DNA of 64,000 nt from Nematostella vectensis (Eukaryota; Cnidaria; Anthozoa; Actiniaria; Edwardsiidae), in assembly GCF_932526225.1 (NCBI RefSeq), contig NC_064037.1, forward strand, positions 6,405,703 to 6,469,702. The letters run 5' to 3'. A program made the position numbers and the translations under genes. Below are positions 11,923-25,869 of the stretch, in pieces; the first letter of the stretch is position 1; each line of letters begins with the position of its first letter. A model generated the notes under the pieces. It ran no database searches. It was given only the letters and a program-made list of their open reading frames with translations, and was not told where the DNA came from.

Positions 11923-12695
11923 ATGTAAGCTCACAGATTATATAGATAGTATATTTATTATATACATACCGAGATTTACTCGCCAAAAACCATTGTGATA
12001 AAACTAGTCTCTTCGCGCTAGAGGAGCCAGCTGATTGGTCGTACGATTTTTCCACTTGTGAAAAACGCCGTATCGGCGTTCTGATTGGCTATATCATTGG
12101 ATCTGGCTACATACCAGAGTGAGCTTATGCTCTATAGTTTTGCCTACAAATAGCCCGTCTATTAAGAACCAAAAGTGGACCTTAGGCCGTTGTGGGGGGG
12201 GGGGGGGGGAATGGGGGGTGCGTACCCCCCCCGGGTACGGTCCTGCAAACTCACTCGCTGCGCTCGTTCGTTTGTTTTACACAACTCGTGAATATAAAAA
12301 TCGTACGCGCTCACCAACCGTGAAATAGCCTATAACTATTATCCAGAAACATCACCCTTATATCATGTATATTTATTTTTATTTTAATGCATTTTTATAA
12401 TAAATTATAATAACCATGTTTTTCGTCACTTATTTCAGTACGAGAACAATGATTTTATTTGGTAACGGACACTACTTGTTTCAGGTAGATAAATGTATCA
12501 ATAGATTCGATACTGTTTCCCAAGGTCCCAACCACCCAGCCAACCACAACTCGTATCTTTTGCTATATGGATCGGAACTATTTGGACATGTCATGTATGT
12601 ATGAAAGAACTATAAAAATGCAATGTTTGTTTAAATAACTGTTTTTGTGGTAACGGAATGGTGAACCCGTTAAAGCCGCATTAGCACCTTCTAAA

Positions 12696-13267
12696 GGTTA
12701 AGTGCATCAAGTAAAATCAAACTTGAGGGCACGGGAGGGGAGGGGATATGCTACGCCTACCGGTCAACACTTCGAGTGAAGTGTTCAATCTACCCCAAGG
12801 AATAAGAGGCGTAGAACATCGCAACTGGTCATCACATAGGGGCAGGGAGGCGTTGCCTGTAACGTCCTCGTAAGAAAGCGCCTTGCAAATTGCCTTTTAC
12901 AAAGAAGTCGTGGGTAAATAACCTAAGCATTGTATTTTACATTTGCTGGACCAGGACACAAACAACAAATACCGGATGGCGTACCGCATTTCATTCATTT
13001 GTTTTCATTTACCTTAAAGCCGCATTGTCACCAGTTTACTTCCGGAGGTCTGACGGAAACCTCAACCGTTAAAAGACAAAAGAATCTATTAAAATCCGAG
13101 ATATTTAACAGGCCATCCGCTCTAAATTATCAATCACATCCTCAAAGAAACTTCCAATAGACACACTGCTTTCAATATTTTGAAATATTTTTCGCGTTTT
13201 CCGTTAAAAATCATCGGATATTGTTAGGTAATCGACCGGAAGTAAACTGGTGACAACGCGGCTTTAA
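12696..13267 (-). repeat. Inverted duplication, arm 2 (contains an exon 2 fragment)
   Basis: This 572-bp segment is a near-identical inverse copy of 8505-9075. It begins with the terminal bases of Tlde1-like exon 2 and its donor (GGTTAAGTGCATCAAGTAA) and ends with a full TTAA-flanked MITE (13014-13267). The exon fragment is too short to be functional. Confidence 0.8.
13014..13267. mobile_element. TTAA-flanked MITE, copy 2
   Basis: Same family as 8505-8756 in inverse orientation, with TTAA at both ends and complete terminal inverted repeats. A lone end-like fragment (TTAAAGCCGCATTAGCACC) sits at about 12670. Confidence 0.72.
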
Positions 13268-16200
13268 GTTCACTATTTGTAAAGTACTGTTCGCTTTGTG
13301 GAAATTTTCGACAAACCAACTTTAGGATATTGTACTTTGAGCTTGGACGACACTTAGAGGAGGCCTTTTTAAATTCTGTAAGCTAAATTATCAGTTAAAT
13401 TGTCCCTCGGCCGAATAGGCAGGATAGCATAATATCTGTGCATCCGGGCACAGCCTCCCCCCCCCAAAAAAAAAACTCCTTCTTGTATTATACTTTCTGT
13501 GTCATTGTTCAGTTTCTTCGACATGGCTCTAAAAATACTGCATACCCGTAGCAGGGGATGGGGCCCCAATATTTTCAAAAATTATAAGAAAATGACCAGT
13601 ATGGGCGTAGCTGTGCCCCCATTGTGTTCTTAATGTTTCTGTATCGTACCCCTCCAATAATTGGAAGCCTGCTACGGCTATGTACTGAAACATACAATGC
13701 CTTCTTTGTATTTTTGTAATACGTTTTTCACGTATAGTAAGCTATCGCGGCAAGGAAGTATTGGAAGTGTTCGACTCTTCGAAGTTCAATATAAGATCAA
13801 GATTTTTTTAATACAGCCTTTAGTCCGAATCAATCTTGCTAGCAATGCTAGCTTTCAAATGGGTAACTTGAGAAGTTTCCCAGAGTGCAACAGTGGCACC
13901 AAGATGCGTCATGTGAGAATGTGAAATTACACAGGTATCCTGATATGAATTAAGAATAGATCCAAGAGTTACAAGGAATGATAACTGATTATTATATATA
14001 ACTGTATTATATATGTTATGTACAAACAGGTGTGTATATCGTGTGTCCAATATGGCACACTATTAGTTATTAGATTATCATTAAGAACATGATATGTCAC
14101 ATGATATGTCACGTGCTTTTACTGTTAGGGTTCCCTATTAGTGTGACGCACACTCCGTAACTTGGCGGCCGCACTGCATCTCGGGAAGGGTCTATCCTTC
14201 GCCCTATAAGAAGACAAGATTCAACATGTTTGACCTTGATAAAGTTAGCATTTCAGCTTACACTGAAGTTCATGCAGCTCTATCTATTTATGCACAGTTA
14301 ACTCTAAATTAACTTGAAAAGATATTATTTAGAGTTAAAGGAACAGGCACAGGGACACGTTAGGATAGATGGGTTTCCCCCTTTTTTTAGTTCCTTTTGT
14401 AATTCCCCCCAAAATATTTTTAGCCTCTTCCCTTCCTTTTACTCCTAATCAAAGTACTCATTTGATTTCAATTACACATATTGTTTTCCTTTATTAGAAA
14501 AAAAAACAACACTTTCCACGTTTGTTCCACGTAGGAAAAACACTGCACCTATTTCCATTGGAGAGATGAATACACGTAAACCGAACTCGTACAAACAGTG
14601 GCGACTAAGTACGGCATCCTACCAATAAATAAAACCTCTTAAAGAAAAAGTCGACACCAACGCAGAGTTATGTTTTTTAAAAAGACCAATACCTGCCTTC
14701 TTCAGGTTATAAATGAGTTACAGTGGCATGTTACAGGTGTAATTATTAAACGGTTTCAACCGGCGTGAAGAAACCGTTAAGTAATCCACACCACCCTATT
14801 TACCATCGTCACTCCTTACTCGATTACTATTTTTATCTTTTGTTAGTTAATCATCAATGAACTTTGTGCATATACTAGCTATAACATGCCATTTATAACC
14901 TTCCTACGTTTTTTTTTACCCATGAAGTATTGCAACTGTATATTGTTTTCATAGAAAAAAAGTAACAAAACGCGTAAGAAAACGAGGAGCAACATTTTAA
15001 GAAGTGAAAATAAGTAAAAAAAAAATGCCAATTCTATTACTTTTTGGGAGTGAACAAGTTCTTGCCAACACAATGATCCATGGGTAGGAAACACTGTTAC
15101 GGTTATATTTCCCATGATACCGTGCGTGCGAATTCGTAATCGCTTGTTTTATCAAACTTACTGTATGCTGTAACTACAGCAGTTTCTTACAAATGTATAT
15201 TTTACTATTCATATTTACAATCCTAAAAAAATTACTCAAAATCACCTATTATCTGCGATACTGCTAATCATAAATTTATATATCAAAAATAAAGCATCTG
15301 TTTTTTTTAAAGACTGTACATTGTCTGAGTTTTATCTAGTTTAAATTCCAAACCATACATAGCGGTAACGATCACCTATTTCTGTAAGTGAGTCTTTTAA
15401 AGTAAGTCTTGCCTGCGTCACGTAACTAGCTATAGTTGATATAGCACTGCAACTTAGCATCTCATAATATAACTAAGCACTTCTCTTATATACGTATATA
15501 GTTTATCTATACAGTGAAAGCTGCAATAAAAACTTGCAGTCGGAATTTAATATAAACTAAGAATTCATAAGAGATACGATGAAAGTACGGACTTCTTGAT
15601 GAAAGGGGTGACGGTAGGATTTAGGGCGGGAAATAAATCTGTAAATTTTAATTCCCATACATATCTTTTAAAATCTATCCCAAGAATAGGCACCGCCCTT
15701 TAACACCCTTGTCCCTCCCCCCCCCCCCCCCCCCCCCTCCCGCTTCCCCGGATTCGCAATTCGATCTAGGGGAGGTGAATTGTCTAGATAACCAAGCCCT
15801 TTTATAGAATGTCTGCTACATTTTTGCACTTTTGTGAACGTGTGTAATGAAGAATGAAAGTCAAAGCGGGTAGTAATGTTTCTTATAATGATAAATCAAT
15901 GATTATTTTTTACGGTTGCTGGTGAAGCGAGTTGCAGTGAAAAGTTATGGCTTTGCTAGTGCTCTAAGTGCAAAATTCATAATTCTGATTCTCTCTCTAA
16001 AGTACAGGCTGTGATACCTATGCTTCCGTTCGAGTTACTGTCAAGTCTGGTCTTCTCTGGAAGCTTTCTGACGTCACCTGCTGGGGAAAAACAACATCAA
16101 GAAGAAAAAGATTAGAGCTTGGATGGGCAACTGAATATCAAAATTGCCATTCGTGTACCAAGGGGGGTCCCCCATGACCACCAAAACGACAGTCATTGCT

Positions 16201-16732
16201 TATTAAAGTATTTATTGTTCTTTTTTTTATAACATCTATGACTGGCCTTTACATTTAAAAACCATATTAAGAAAAAGTTGTCGTTTTGAGGGACTGGTAC
16301 CGAGGACTCTTTGTTTTTCTTATTTTCATTGACTAAAGATGGTCACAGTCAGTTTTTCTCTTCTGATTACAAGTGATAATGTTTACGAAGCACCTGCGGT
16401 ACGATAACCTTAAAAATAACAAGAATCATGCAGTTTTTCCAAATAAGGAATATATAAGTTTCCTTATATGGAAGTGACCGCGTTTGGCAAAAAAAACAAC
16501 AATTTTTGGCTGAATTTTCTTGATATGCCGAGGCGGATGTTTGCCTGACGAACACGAATATTTCCATTGTTTGTTTTCTACAATTTTATAATTTGTAATC
16601 AAACAGGTATTCATAGGAACGTCCTATTCGGCGATAAAGAAAAATATTGTGCGTTTCTATAAAAGACCAATAACACAAACGGAGGTGAATTATTCTCAAA
16701 GCTCTCCTTTAATCTCTTCTTTAATTTGTGAG

Positions 16733-18874
16733 CTACTCTAATTTATTAGAGGGGGTGGGGGGGGGGGGTGGTGGAAACGGAACCCACAATAAGTCATCGT
16801 AGTACATACCACTAGTGTGTGAGCAGCTGCTGACGTTGCCTGAATCTGACCGTGAGAGGACTTGTTTCGTTAGGGGAGTGGGGAAGGGTTCTGCCGTTGA
16901 GTGTTGATGCTTACGTGACTTGCGTATGTAGTGAACCATGATACAAACGAGAACGATAATACAGAATCCGCATAACACAAGAAAAGTGATGTACATCCTG
17001 TCACGACTTTCGTCTGAAAACCAACAAAGTAATACATGAGTATCAACCCTAGCTAGTGGTACAGTCCTTGGAGACTGAACACACAACTGCTGAAACCTTC
17101 CAAGTTTTGCTGTGCCGATAAAAACCGTGAATAATAAGGCAGAAAAAGCATAAAAAAAGTCGCAGTCTCGATAGCTGTTCGGCGAAGATGAAGCGAGTTT
17201 CTGGCCAAATGCTTATAAATGCCGCAAAAACTCCACTACCCTATATCTTGTTTTTAATTTACTGGCTGTTGTCATAATATAATCAAACTAAATCGCTTTT
17301 TGTAATAGGTAAATGCTAAAAAAGCAATCGCTTTATTTCTACAGCCGTGAAATAGGAATTCATAGATCCGACACGCGCACGAATATCCAATCAGAAAGCA
17401 GCAAATAGAAGCCAAAGTGCAAGTCAAATGTCCCACAAAAGTCCCACAAATTGTACAACATGCCGTATTAGGCTAGTGAGTCCTGATCGGATTTGTCTAA
17501 AATGAGGACGTTTATAGGGGTTTTCCTGCGACTCGGGAAATAAAACACGGTCACCTAACATGATGGAAACTTGTCTTGTTGTCCAAGCTTGGTGAAAATC
17601 TTGTAGAGAAGCATAGAAATAGATAACTATGAGTTTGGTTGTTGAATGGAAATCGCGCGAATCCAGCTCAAAATACGAAAACTTGGAAATGATAAGATAA
17701 ACCGGTGCTCTCTTCGGTAGGTACTATGTGTTTATGTGTTTTCGAACCTATTTTTGTCAACTTGCAGGGGGAAAAAGACTAGAAGAGAAAGGATAATTCG
17801 ACAAACGTCAAGATTTACAGCAAAAATACAAACGACAGTCTCATTCTTATATGTAATTGAAGTAACTTAGGTAATATCAAACACAAGTTTAATGGTAGGG
17901 CTTACACTGCTTTTTGAATGTGGTTTGTTTGCTTTTTGTTTTTCGTTTCTTCGTAGTACTTAAATTTTATGTGATTTTTCTGGCATAATTTGAGTCCCAA
18001 CTCTACACTGAAAGTGGCCGGTCAAAGAAATCAGGGCTAGCACTTTCTACGCTAAACGGAAAATGCTTATTTGCTTGTCAAGATCCGCAAAAAAATATCT
18101 CAAACCAATCTTTTTTGCCGTCGATTGCCGACTTTTTGTGGGACATTTGTGGGACCACATGGCTGTTATTGCATCATCTCTTTCCTGATTGGCTTGATTG
18201 ACATGTCGGATGCATGAATCCGCCTGGAGCAATCGCAAAGATCGCTGGGTATAATCGCTTGGTCCATGTGTAATGGGGGTGCAACGGCTCTTACTTGATT
18301 GGTTTACACGTTGTAAGGCTTGGACGTCTACACATTGGCATGTTGATAAATCCAGGTCCTTGTTCTTTCGCGCGCACCGTTTTACTACTCTTTGTGAGCA
18401 GGTGCACCCGCAGCTTTCCTCGTCCCATAGCCGAATCTGACCAAGGAAAAGAAAGAGACATTACGGTTGATGTTTTCTAGATTCTTTAAACCTTTATCCT
18501 TAAGCTAAATTTATACGGGCTTCGCTTTTCGTTTTGAATTTGTGAAACAAGGTGTGCAGCAGTGAAAACGTAACCGTAGCCGGCATCTGTTGGATTGTGG
18601 ACTTAAACGCCGAGTGCCGCACTTCATCTGTAATAGGAGTGAAGGGGTGTGTGTGTGTGTGTGGGGGGGGGGGGGGGGTGGAATGTGCATTACATTTTTA
18701 GAATTTGGTGACCTTGCTGTTAATTTTTTTTAATTCAGTTGTGAGAAACGTGTTTGTTGTTTACCTTTGAGTCGTCGCCACATGGAATGGGAGCCCGGTT
18801 ACATCTGCATTTACACAAATCCTTATCCCAACTGCAAAAGAAAACCCAAACTATTAAACCATATTTTCTACATA

Positions 18875-18965
<91 letters not shown>

Positions 18966-21042
18966 AACCACTATAGATACTTAGGAAAGGGGTGGGCTTC
19001 CTAAAAAACCCCACCACCCCATCACCGGTCATATAAGGTAGGTTCTGTTACACAATATGAAGCCCTTAAATTCCCTTCACTATGAATAAGTGGTCACAAA
19101 GACAGGGTTCTGTTACACTTATATGAAGCCCTTTTAACCTCCTCACCATGAATAAGTTGTCACAAAAGGCAGGTTCTCTACATATATAAACCCCTTAAAA
19201 CTTCTTCACTCAGATTCAGTGGTCGCAAAAAGCAGGTTATGTTACACAGTATGAAGCCCTTAAATTCCCTTCACTATGAATAAGTGGTCGCGAAAGGCAG
19301 GTTCTGTTACACAGTATGAAGCCCTTAAATTCCCTTCACTATGAATAAGTGGTCAAAAAAGGCAGGCTCTGTCACTTACATGAAATATTTTTCACAGGGC
19401 GCATCGGGGAGGTCACATGTACACCTGCATTGATTTTCATCAAATCTTTGGTGTTGGCTACAATCCATAGGAGAAGTAGTGCATCCACAATTGCACTTTG
19501 TGTGATTATACATCTTTAACCTCACCTAGAAACAGAAATAAAATTTAAAGGGGTCAAATAGTCCAAGACATCGACCTCAACGTTCCGCTGTACATTGTGC
19601 TAAATATTAATAAACGCCGCCCATATAAGCTCCATCTACGGCGCAGGTTTTATTTGAAGAGAAGATAATCAATCCTAAATGGTTAGAGCACTTTGTTTAA
19701 ACAACATCTTCTTGAATCATAGAGAAAGTTAAGAAATTCCCGGAAACGACTTGTAATCTATGATTACAATTTACAACACCAGGAAAACGCCCCAGTTAGA
19801 GCATGTGAAATCAAATGACAATGCGGCGTCAAATCGAAAAGATGTATCATATATTTCATTCCCATCACATGTTCCACCACTTTTTTCAGGCATTACAATA
19901 AAAGAGAAATCCAGAGGGTTTTTTTTCGCAAGAAAACTTTAAAATAACAATCTTGGAATGAAGTCTGAGAAGTTATTGACAATATTTGATCGAAATTCTC
20001 TTGGTTACTCGCTGGAGTTAGCTAATGGGAATGGGTGCTCTGTGTTCTGTGTGACTTGGGCGGGAGCGTAAGTGAAGCATTAAAGTGGCAGCGAGATTGT
20101 TTTCCTTTAAGTCATACCATTGATAGAGTTATCTCATCTAGTACATCAACGAAGACCTCTTCAGAGCTAATGTTACGGCAAGTGAGGATTTTCGGCGACC
20201 CCAAACATCCTCCGCCGCACTGGTAAATGAGTGCGAAGTACGGCAAGTACCGGTTATGGATAGGGTCGACTGGGAGAGCTTGAGGTCTCGTGGTACAGTA
20301 GGCTGGTTCCCCTATCCCTGAGCCCACAGCTGAGAGACAGGAAAAAAGGTATCCAATCAGTGGTGAAAGGCAAGGAGGGGTGGTGTCAAGTGGGGAGGAA
20401 ATTGCGATGCGCTCTCTTAAATATCGGAGAAGGGAATAGTTAAAATAAATAACTAGGATCAATGATAATAATAGGCGCCTCTCATTATGGACTGAATAAC
20501 GCGACAGCTCTTGCTAGCGTTAATCATTTTTCGTTTCCCTTGGTATAAATTTACCTTCCAAAAAATAAGAAACGTTAGAATTTGTTTCTCATTTTGGTTG
20601 TTAATCATTCTTGAGTATGTTCTCTTGTAAAAACTCTTTGATTATGATTCATATCAAACTATGATAAACTGATCGTCTAGTCTTTAATGTTCCAGTTGGC
20701 GGATCTAGTAACCTACCATTAAACCTCATAATCTTTTTATAAGCTCTTCTTATGGTTAATGAAATACAAAACGGAATAACGAGAGCATGCCGGACAGAAA
20801 AGTACCCAGCTTACTCAAAACCTGTCGGAAGACTAAAATCAGTTCAAGTTAGCGGATACTCGAGAGTTGGTGTTGGATTTACTCGAGTAAAAATGACAGA
20901 CTGAATTAGGTCTAGATTCAACGTTAATCGAGCACAATTTGAGTTCTTCGAGTTTGAGGGGTGCTATTGTAAATTGTTAGGCGTACATACCGTATGCATT
21001 TGTGATGACAGTACCAACAAGGAGGAAGACTCCCACCGCCAT
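16733..21042 (-). CDS. PDGF/VEGF-family growth factor with transmembrane tail, gene A (6 exons)
   Basis: The exons are 20991-21042, 20118-20329, 19380-19525, 18765-18831, 18295-18436 and 16733-17013. Phases are 1,0,2,0,1 and all match, giving 299 residues. Exon 1 is a signal peptide (MAVGVFLLVGTVITNAYG). Exons 2-3 form the cystine-knot domain: CTTRPQALPVD, YFALIYQCGGGC, LTCRN and HTKCNCGC, where CGGGC stands for the family's CGGCC signature. Exons 3-5 carry a Cys-rich tail like the Balbiani-ring repeats of VEGF-C/D (CRCTCDLPDAPC, DLCKCRCNRAPIPC, CGCTCSQRVVKRC). Exon 6 encodes a hydrophobic helix (ITFLVLCGFCIIVLVCIMVH), then RKSRKHQH and a cytoplasmic tail of about 60 residues with a run of seven prolines. 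I infer a cell-surface ligand for a VEGFR/PDGFR-type kinase. An upstream ATG at 21075 is in frame, but the inner ATG gives the same exon length as gene B. A 60-bp repeat array abuts the exon 3 donor. Confidence 0.82.
18876..18964. repeat. (TA)n microsatellite
   Basis: About 85 bp of uninterrupted TA dinucleotides lie in intron 3 of VEGF-like gene A, 44 bp upstream of exon 4 in transcription order. Confidence 0.95.
19018..19379 (-). repeat. ~60-bp tandem array starting at the exon 3 donor of VEGF-like gene A
   Basis: About six units contain GAAGCCCTTAAATTCCCTTC, ATGAATAAGTGGTC and AGGCAGGTTCTGT on the plus strand. On the minus strand the exon end TTTCAT|gtaagtgacagagcctgcc is itself the first unit. 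Later units read CTTCATACTGTGTAACAGAA before CCTGCC. The array therefore seems to have grown from the exon-intron junction. Confidence 0.7.
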
Positions 21043-24000
21043 GTTGGCGCGTCTGCTGTGTCTAGTGTCTGACATAACTATGTTCAAGGATGGTCGTGGG
21101 GAAGCTTAAATAGATCCTGATCATAGAAAGAGAAAGATATAAATTGATGTCACACAAGCTTTTAGCGGAAAAAGATCCGTTTCAGCCTTCTCCGGTTGTG
21201 GGTGTGTTCCTTAATAATATAAAGCATGCTAACAAATAAGTATATATCTAATGCATATTTTCACTCTAGAGAAAAAATTCCCACTGAAAGCTGATTGCAG
21301 TTGAAGCCGGGATAAAAGTACACTCTGGTATTATATATGATACTTCGATGTTTAAGCTTAACTTCCGTGAACACAAAAAGCATGAAAGCGCGCTCTGGTA
21401 TTAAAATAGTCGTCAGAAAAATGTTCGGAGACAGAATAGAAGTCCCATTTTAGATAGGAGATACTGTAGTATTTTTCCAATTGGCTGCCACAGGAACAAT
21501 TCTTGATACAGGATATTTTTTAATCAATTTCATGTTTTTGCGATTTCTCGTTAGGGGTAAATCTGATACCTCCCCCCCCCCCCCCCCCCCCCCCAAACAC
21601 ACACACACGCGAAAACTTTTTATGATAATTCCCAAGGACTCAGCCGAACATACGGAAGTACATTACATAGCTTTAGCTGATATCTATAAATACCCTTTGA
21701 ATAAAACCGGGTGTAGATGTAGTACATTCTTGTGCAGCTATTGGCTCAAGTTTTTGTAAGAAGTCGCAGAAATGCTCGTTATCTGAAGTACATTGCAGCC
21801 CATCACTTTTGTAAGCACTCACAAACATGCTTGACTTCACATGTTGTCAGGCTGTTATTCATTTAATTTGTTTACAGGCAAAGATGCATCCTCTTAGGTT
21901 AGGTATCGCAAGAAAGCACACACATTCAGATTAACCTTGTTTAAGACCGAAAAAGCCGAAAATTTTGAAATACTATTTTCATGTCCGTAACGCGAGAATT
22001 GAATAAAGAAATGGCGCCAAATAATTGATCACTCGCATTACTTACTTGTTATTTGGTTGCAAAGGAAACTAACCTACACATGTAGAAGTTGACGTTTTGT
22101 GGCGAAACCATTTTCGAGTAAATCTCAATCTTTGAAAACAATTTCCCTTATTTTATTTGTTTTGTTTGACGTTTACAGATATAAGAGAAGCCTAGTATGT
22201 CTTGCAGTCCAACAGGTACCCTAATTGAATTTGACCAATCAGAAAGGTACCTTAATAACTGAATCTAACCAATCAACAGACAGCTGCTTGCTAGGATATC
22301 AAACAAGCTGTGAGTCTCAAAATCTATATGCAGTTTTTGTCGTTACATAATTCTTTGGTAATTCCCTAAATAATACTTACATTTTAATATTTAATGGAGG
22401 ACGATTAGAAGGAATTACCTCTGGATTCAACAGTGGGCAACCCTGAGTACCAGAGCCTTCAAACTTCACGAGAGAAGTCTGGAGGCTCTGTCGCCAAGGG
22501 TGACAGTGGGCATGGTAAAGTTATAGAACTATAAAGTTGTATGGTGTTCGCAAAAAAACATGTACAATCCATTGTCACGAAGAAATATTTTATACAAAGA
22601 ACTTTTATTTTTAACTAGCGGTGTCAATGTTATTAATGAAAGCTGTATGAAGGGAGATAATTACCAAATCAAGTAGCCGAAAACATTTGATTTGCAAATC
22701 GAAATCGAAATAGATTCTAGAGCGAAGAATGCGTGAAGGTATTACGTGACAGCGACGGAACAGTTGCGTTACAAATGATTTCCATGCACTCTCAAGATGT
22801 GACTCTGAGAAATCTATCTTTGATTATAAAGAGAAACTTTCTCATTCATTTTCAAGCTCTAAAGTATTTAGTTTCCTTTTCTTTTTGAAAGAGCGTGCGT
22901 ATTTAATTGCGTTTTAGAGTTTCCAAGGAACCCTTCGTGGCTGGTTGGCTCCATAGAAAAGATAAATTATGCAGCTATTTAGACCTCAAGATCCATGCAT
23001 ATATCTATAAAATGTGTGCCATGAAATATACTATAAGTGATAAAGTGACATTGGAAAGTTTTTACCACGATTTTATGAGCTAAACAATGAGCTCCGGTGA
23101 TCTTTACGACAGTATGCACGTATGACCAAAATATATCGAGAAATTCATGCTTTTGATATAGTTTTTTCACTAACTTACATCATCAACAACATACAATCAA
23201 ACTTTCAAAATAACGTGTAGCCTGTTTATTATTTTTGGCATGCATGATATATAGTTCACAAGCGTATATTCAATGAATGAATAGTTATGTATTACGAACA
23301 AATCCAAATCATTTACCATGTATTTCAGCACCGATTAAAGGTCATACAGTAATTGAGCGCTTCTTCGTTAAACCTTAGACAACATGCAAATCAACGAACA
23401 CAAACGAAATTTCTATCCAAGAGACTGCAATCTCCAAGTTAGATTCGTAGAATTGACCGGTAAAACATACGTACAATCAAGGCAAACAGACAATGATTTA
23501 GCTGCAAAATGGCTTCTTTTGCAAGTTTCTTGATTGTAAAGTAAAATCACTTACCTCGTAAAGCGAAACGGAAACAGACAACCGAGGGGTTGGCAATTGG
23601 TGGGAAGGAATTTCGTGGCTTGGTCGTAGATTATAACCGCGTACGTAGTAGAAGCTTTGATCCCGAACCCTCGGCGCTGTAGTCTATTCTCTCTCGTGAT
23701 TTTCGTTAGAGTTTCGCACTTAAAATACGTGCCTTGCAAACCAAGATGACAACTGTGATCAGGTGATATATCCTTTAGATTTCTTGCGTAGACCGAGTAT
23801 TGAGTTTATTATACTCACGATTCGACACTCAGTATAATACGCTTGACTGGGCAATCAAACCTTTTGACCTCAATGTCAGCGTGTTGATAGGATATGAATT
23901 TATAAAAGAAACTTTTAAAACCTTTAAAAAATCACCTACTTTATCCAGTAGCGATAAGCACGGATCTAAAAAAAAACTATAAAATTTACGTTCTCTACAA

Positions 24001-24890
24001 AAATGCGTATCAGCAAGAGCACCATGAGCTAAGGATATGATTATATTATATCAATGTGTGACGTCAATCTAGATTATTGTGCCACTTCCGGTAGAATTCC
24101 TAAAACGCATACTTCGCTTCCGGTTTGTCGATAAACTTCCACAAGGATGCACACAGATACTGCCAAGAATTGCGCATAATATGCAGCGAACAACTGGTAG
24201 AGGGCGTGACCTGGTGTCATGCCAGGGAATGATTCATGTGACTTATGCGCATGTCGGTGTTGTAATGCGTGACTCGCTAGGCAAAAAAGAAGAGAAGCTA
24301 CTAAATCTTGTATTTTTGTCACGCTTTCCTACTTCCGCGTTTAATACGCTTGATTAAACAGCCATTAGGGAGGGAGGAGCTGACGTTCACATATTTTTTT
24401 TTTTCCAAATTTAGTCTTTGTTCACGCTTTATAGTTCTACGAAAAACAGGGTCGGCTTAAGGCTTAACTTCCTTTGAGGGTGGAGTTGACCCTTTACTTC
24501 CGGGAAATCGTTAGCTCGTTCGTCTTCCTGTGTTTGAGGTTTCTGAAGCGTCCGTGACGGAAGCCAATAGTAGTTTGCATTACAACAGCATGGTCAGTAG
24601 AGGAACGGTGTTTTATAAGCACACTTTTATAGGAGCTATATTTAGCACCTACTATGATATCACAAAAACTACTCTCCCCTTATATCCTCGAACGAGGGGC
24701 GCCGGGTCACTAAAGCTCTGCTTGATTTATAAAACAAAATGAATAGATAGATAATTGACGGATTACAAGAATCCGCAAAACTGTTTGATATAGTTTGAGA
24801 AATCAAATCACACGAGACACCAATCAAATTCAGCATTTCCAGATAACATTTAACCACCACCCCTCCCTCGTGTGCCTCCCTATTCCCTAC

Positions 24891-25122
24891 TAGGGCCCCC
24901 CCCGAATGGTCCCCCGAAATTTCGATGTGCTCGCAGTTTTCGGCTAATGCTCACATGCTCACGCAATTTTTTCCGCCGTGCTCGCATTGTTTTTTTTTTT
25001 TTCGATGTGCTCGCTGCTCGATTTATTCCAACAATTAAAAATGCTCGGTCTCGCATAAACAGATAAAAAACGGGGTGCTCGCAACATCGCAAGTGCTCGC
25101 CAAAGACCATTCGAGGGCCCTC
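24891..25122. mobile_element. Inverted-repeat element rich in GTGCTCGC words
   Basis: AGGGCCC...CCGAATGGTC at the left pairs with GACCATTCGAGGGCCCTCC at the right. The interior repeats TGCTCGC/TGCTCACG several times and is non-coding. Confidence 0.5.
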
Positions 25123-25869
25123 CTTCTGGGTTCTCTCTTGATGGCTTATCACGTTCGAAAAACGTTCAACAACAAAACCTCGATTTGAAAACTTGTTATT
25201 GAATTGCTGAATATTTTTTTTATCTACCTATAAACTAAATAAAGGCGTGTCATAAAAAAATAAACAAATAGGCTAAAACATGTCCTTAATGTGCTTGAAT
25301 GTAAAATGTTAAATACACAATTACAATACTAATTTTTTGATGCGTGACTTTTCTCCAGTTCCGGAAACGGAAATAAATACTTGTGTAATTTATGTCACGT
25401 GAATAGTGAAAGTAGTGTTTGCGTGGCAATGCTTTGGAGTCAGTTTTGTTACCTTAAATAATATTTTTTCTACCGCGCGCGTATGGAGACCATTTGCCTG
25501 TCACGCATTACTGTTCTTGTTGCGTGACACGAAGCTCACGTTAAGTCACGCTCGTACACACACATCAGCACTTCTCTTCGGTAGGTTTTTCTCCAGTTTC
25601 CGCGTCCTCCTTGCATGTGCTTTCTTCAATCACTGCTTCGCAGTTCAATGGGACATTGACTCCCTCTTCTATGCTTTCTATAAAATGGAAGAGATTGTAA
25701 ATAAACTCCTCATCTATTTTGTTACTGCTTTTATTTCCTTTTCTTTTCTCTTGATCCCCTCCCATATTTATTGGCCTTTCCCTTTATCCTGTCATCCTAC
25801 CCCTCTTTTGGTATTTCTTCTAAAATCTCACTTTACGTCAACCTTTTGGGTTTGGTTGAGAGGCATTTG

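Larger units (their letters stand above)
9606..16732. other. 7.1-kb gene-poor spacer between Tlde1-like gene B and VEGF-like gene A
   Basis: No exon with recognisable protein or paired splice sites was found on either strand. The spacer holds several short inverted-repeat elements (10450-10798, 11017-11174, 11587-11922, 13014-13267) and the second arm of an inverted duplication (12696-13267). Homopolymer G or C runs occur near 11600-11617, 12195-12210 and 15717-15738. The part from 13300 to 16700 is AT-rich, with nothing I can name. Confidence 0.45.

Noticed and set aside
18754-18984. Plus-strand open frames with a long Tyr-Ile repeat
   Set aside because: Produced by the (TA)n microsatellite; the flanking part is antisense to exon 4 of VEGF-like gene A.
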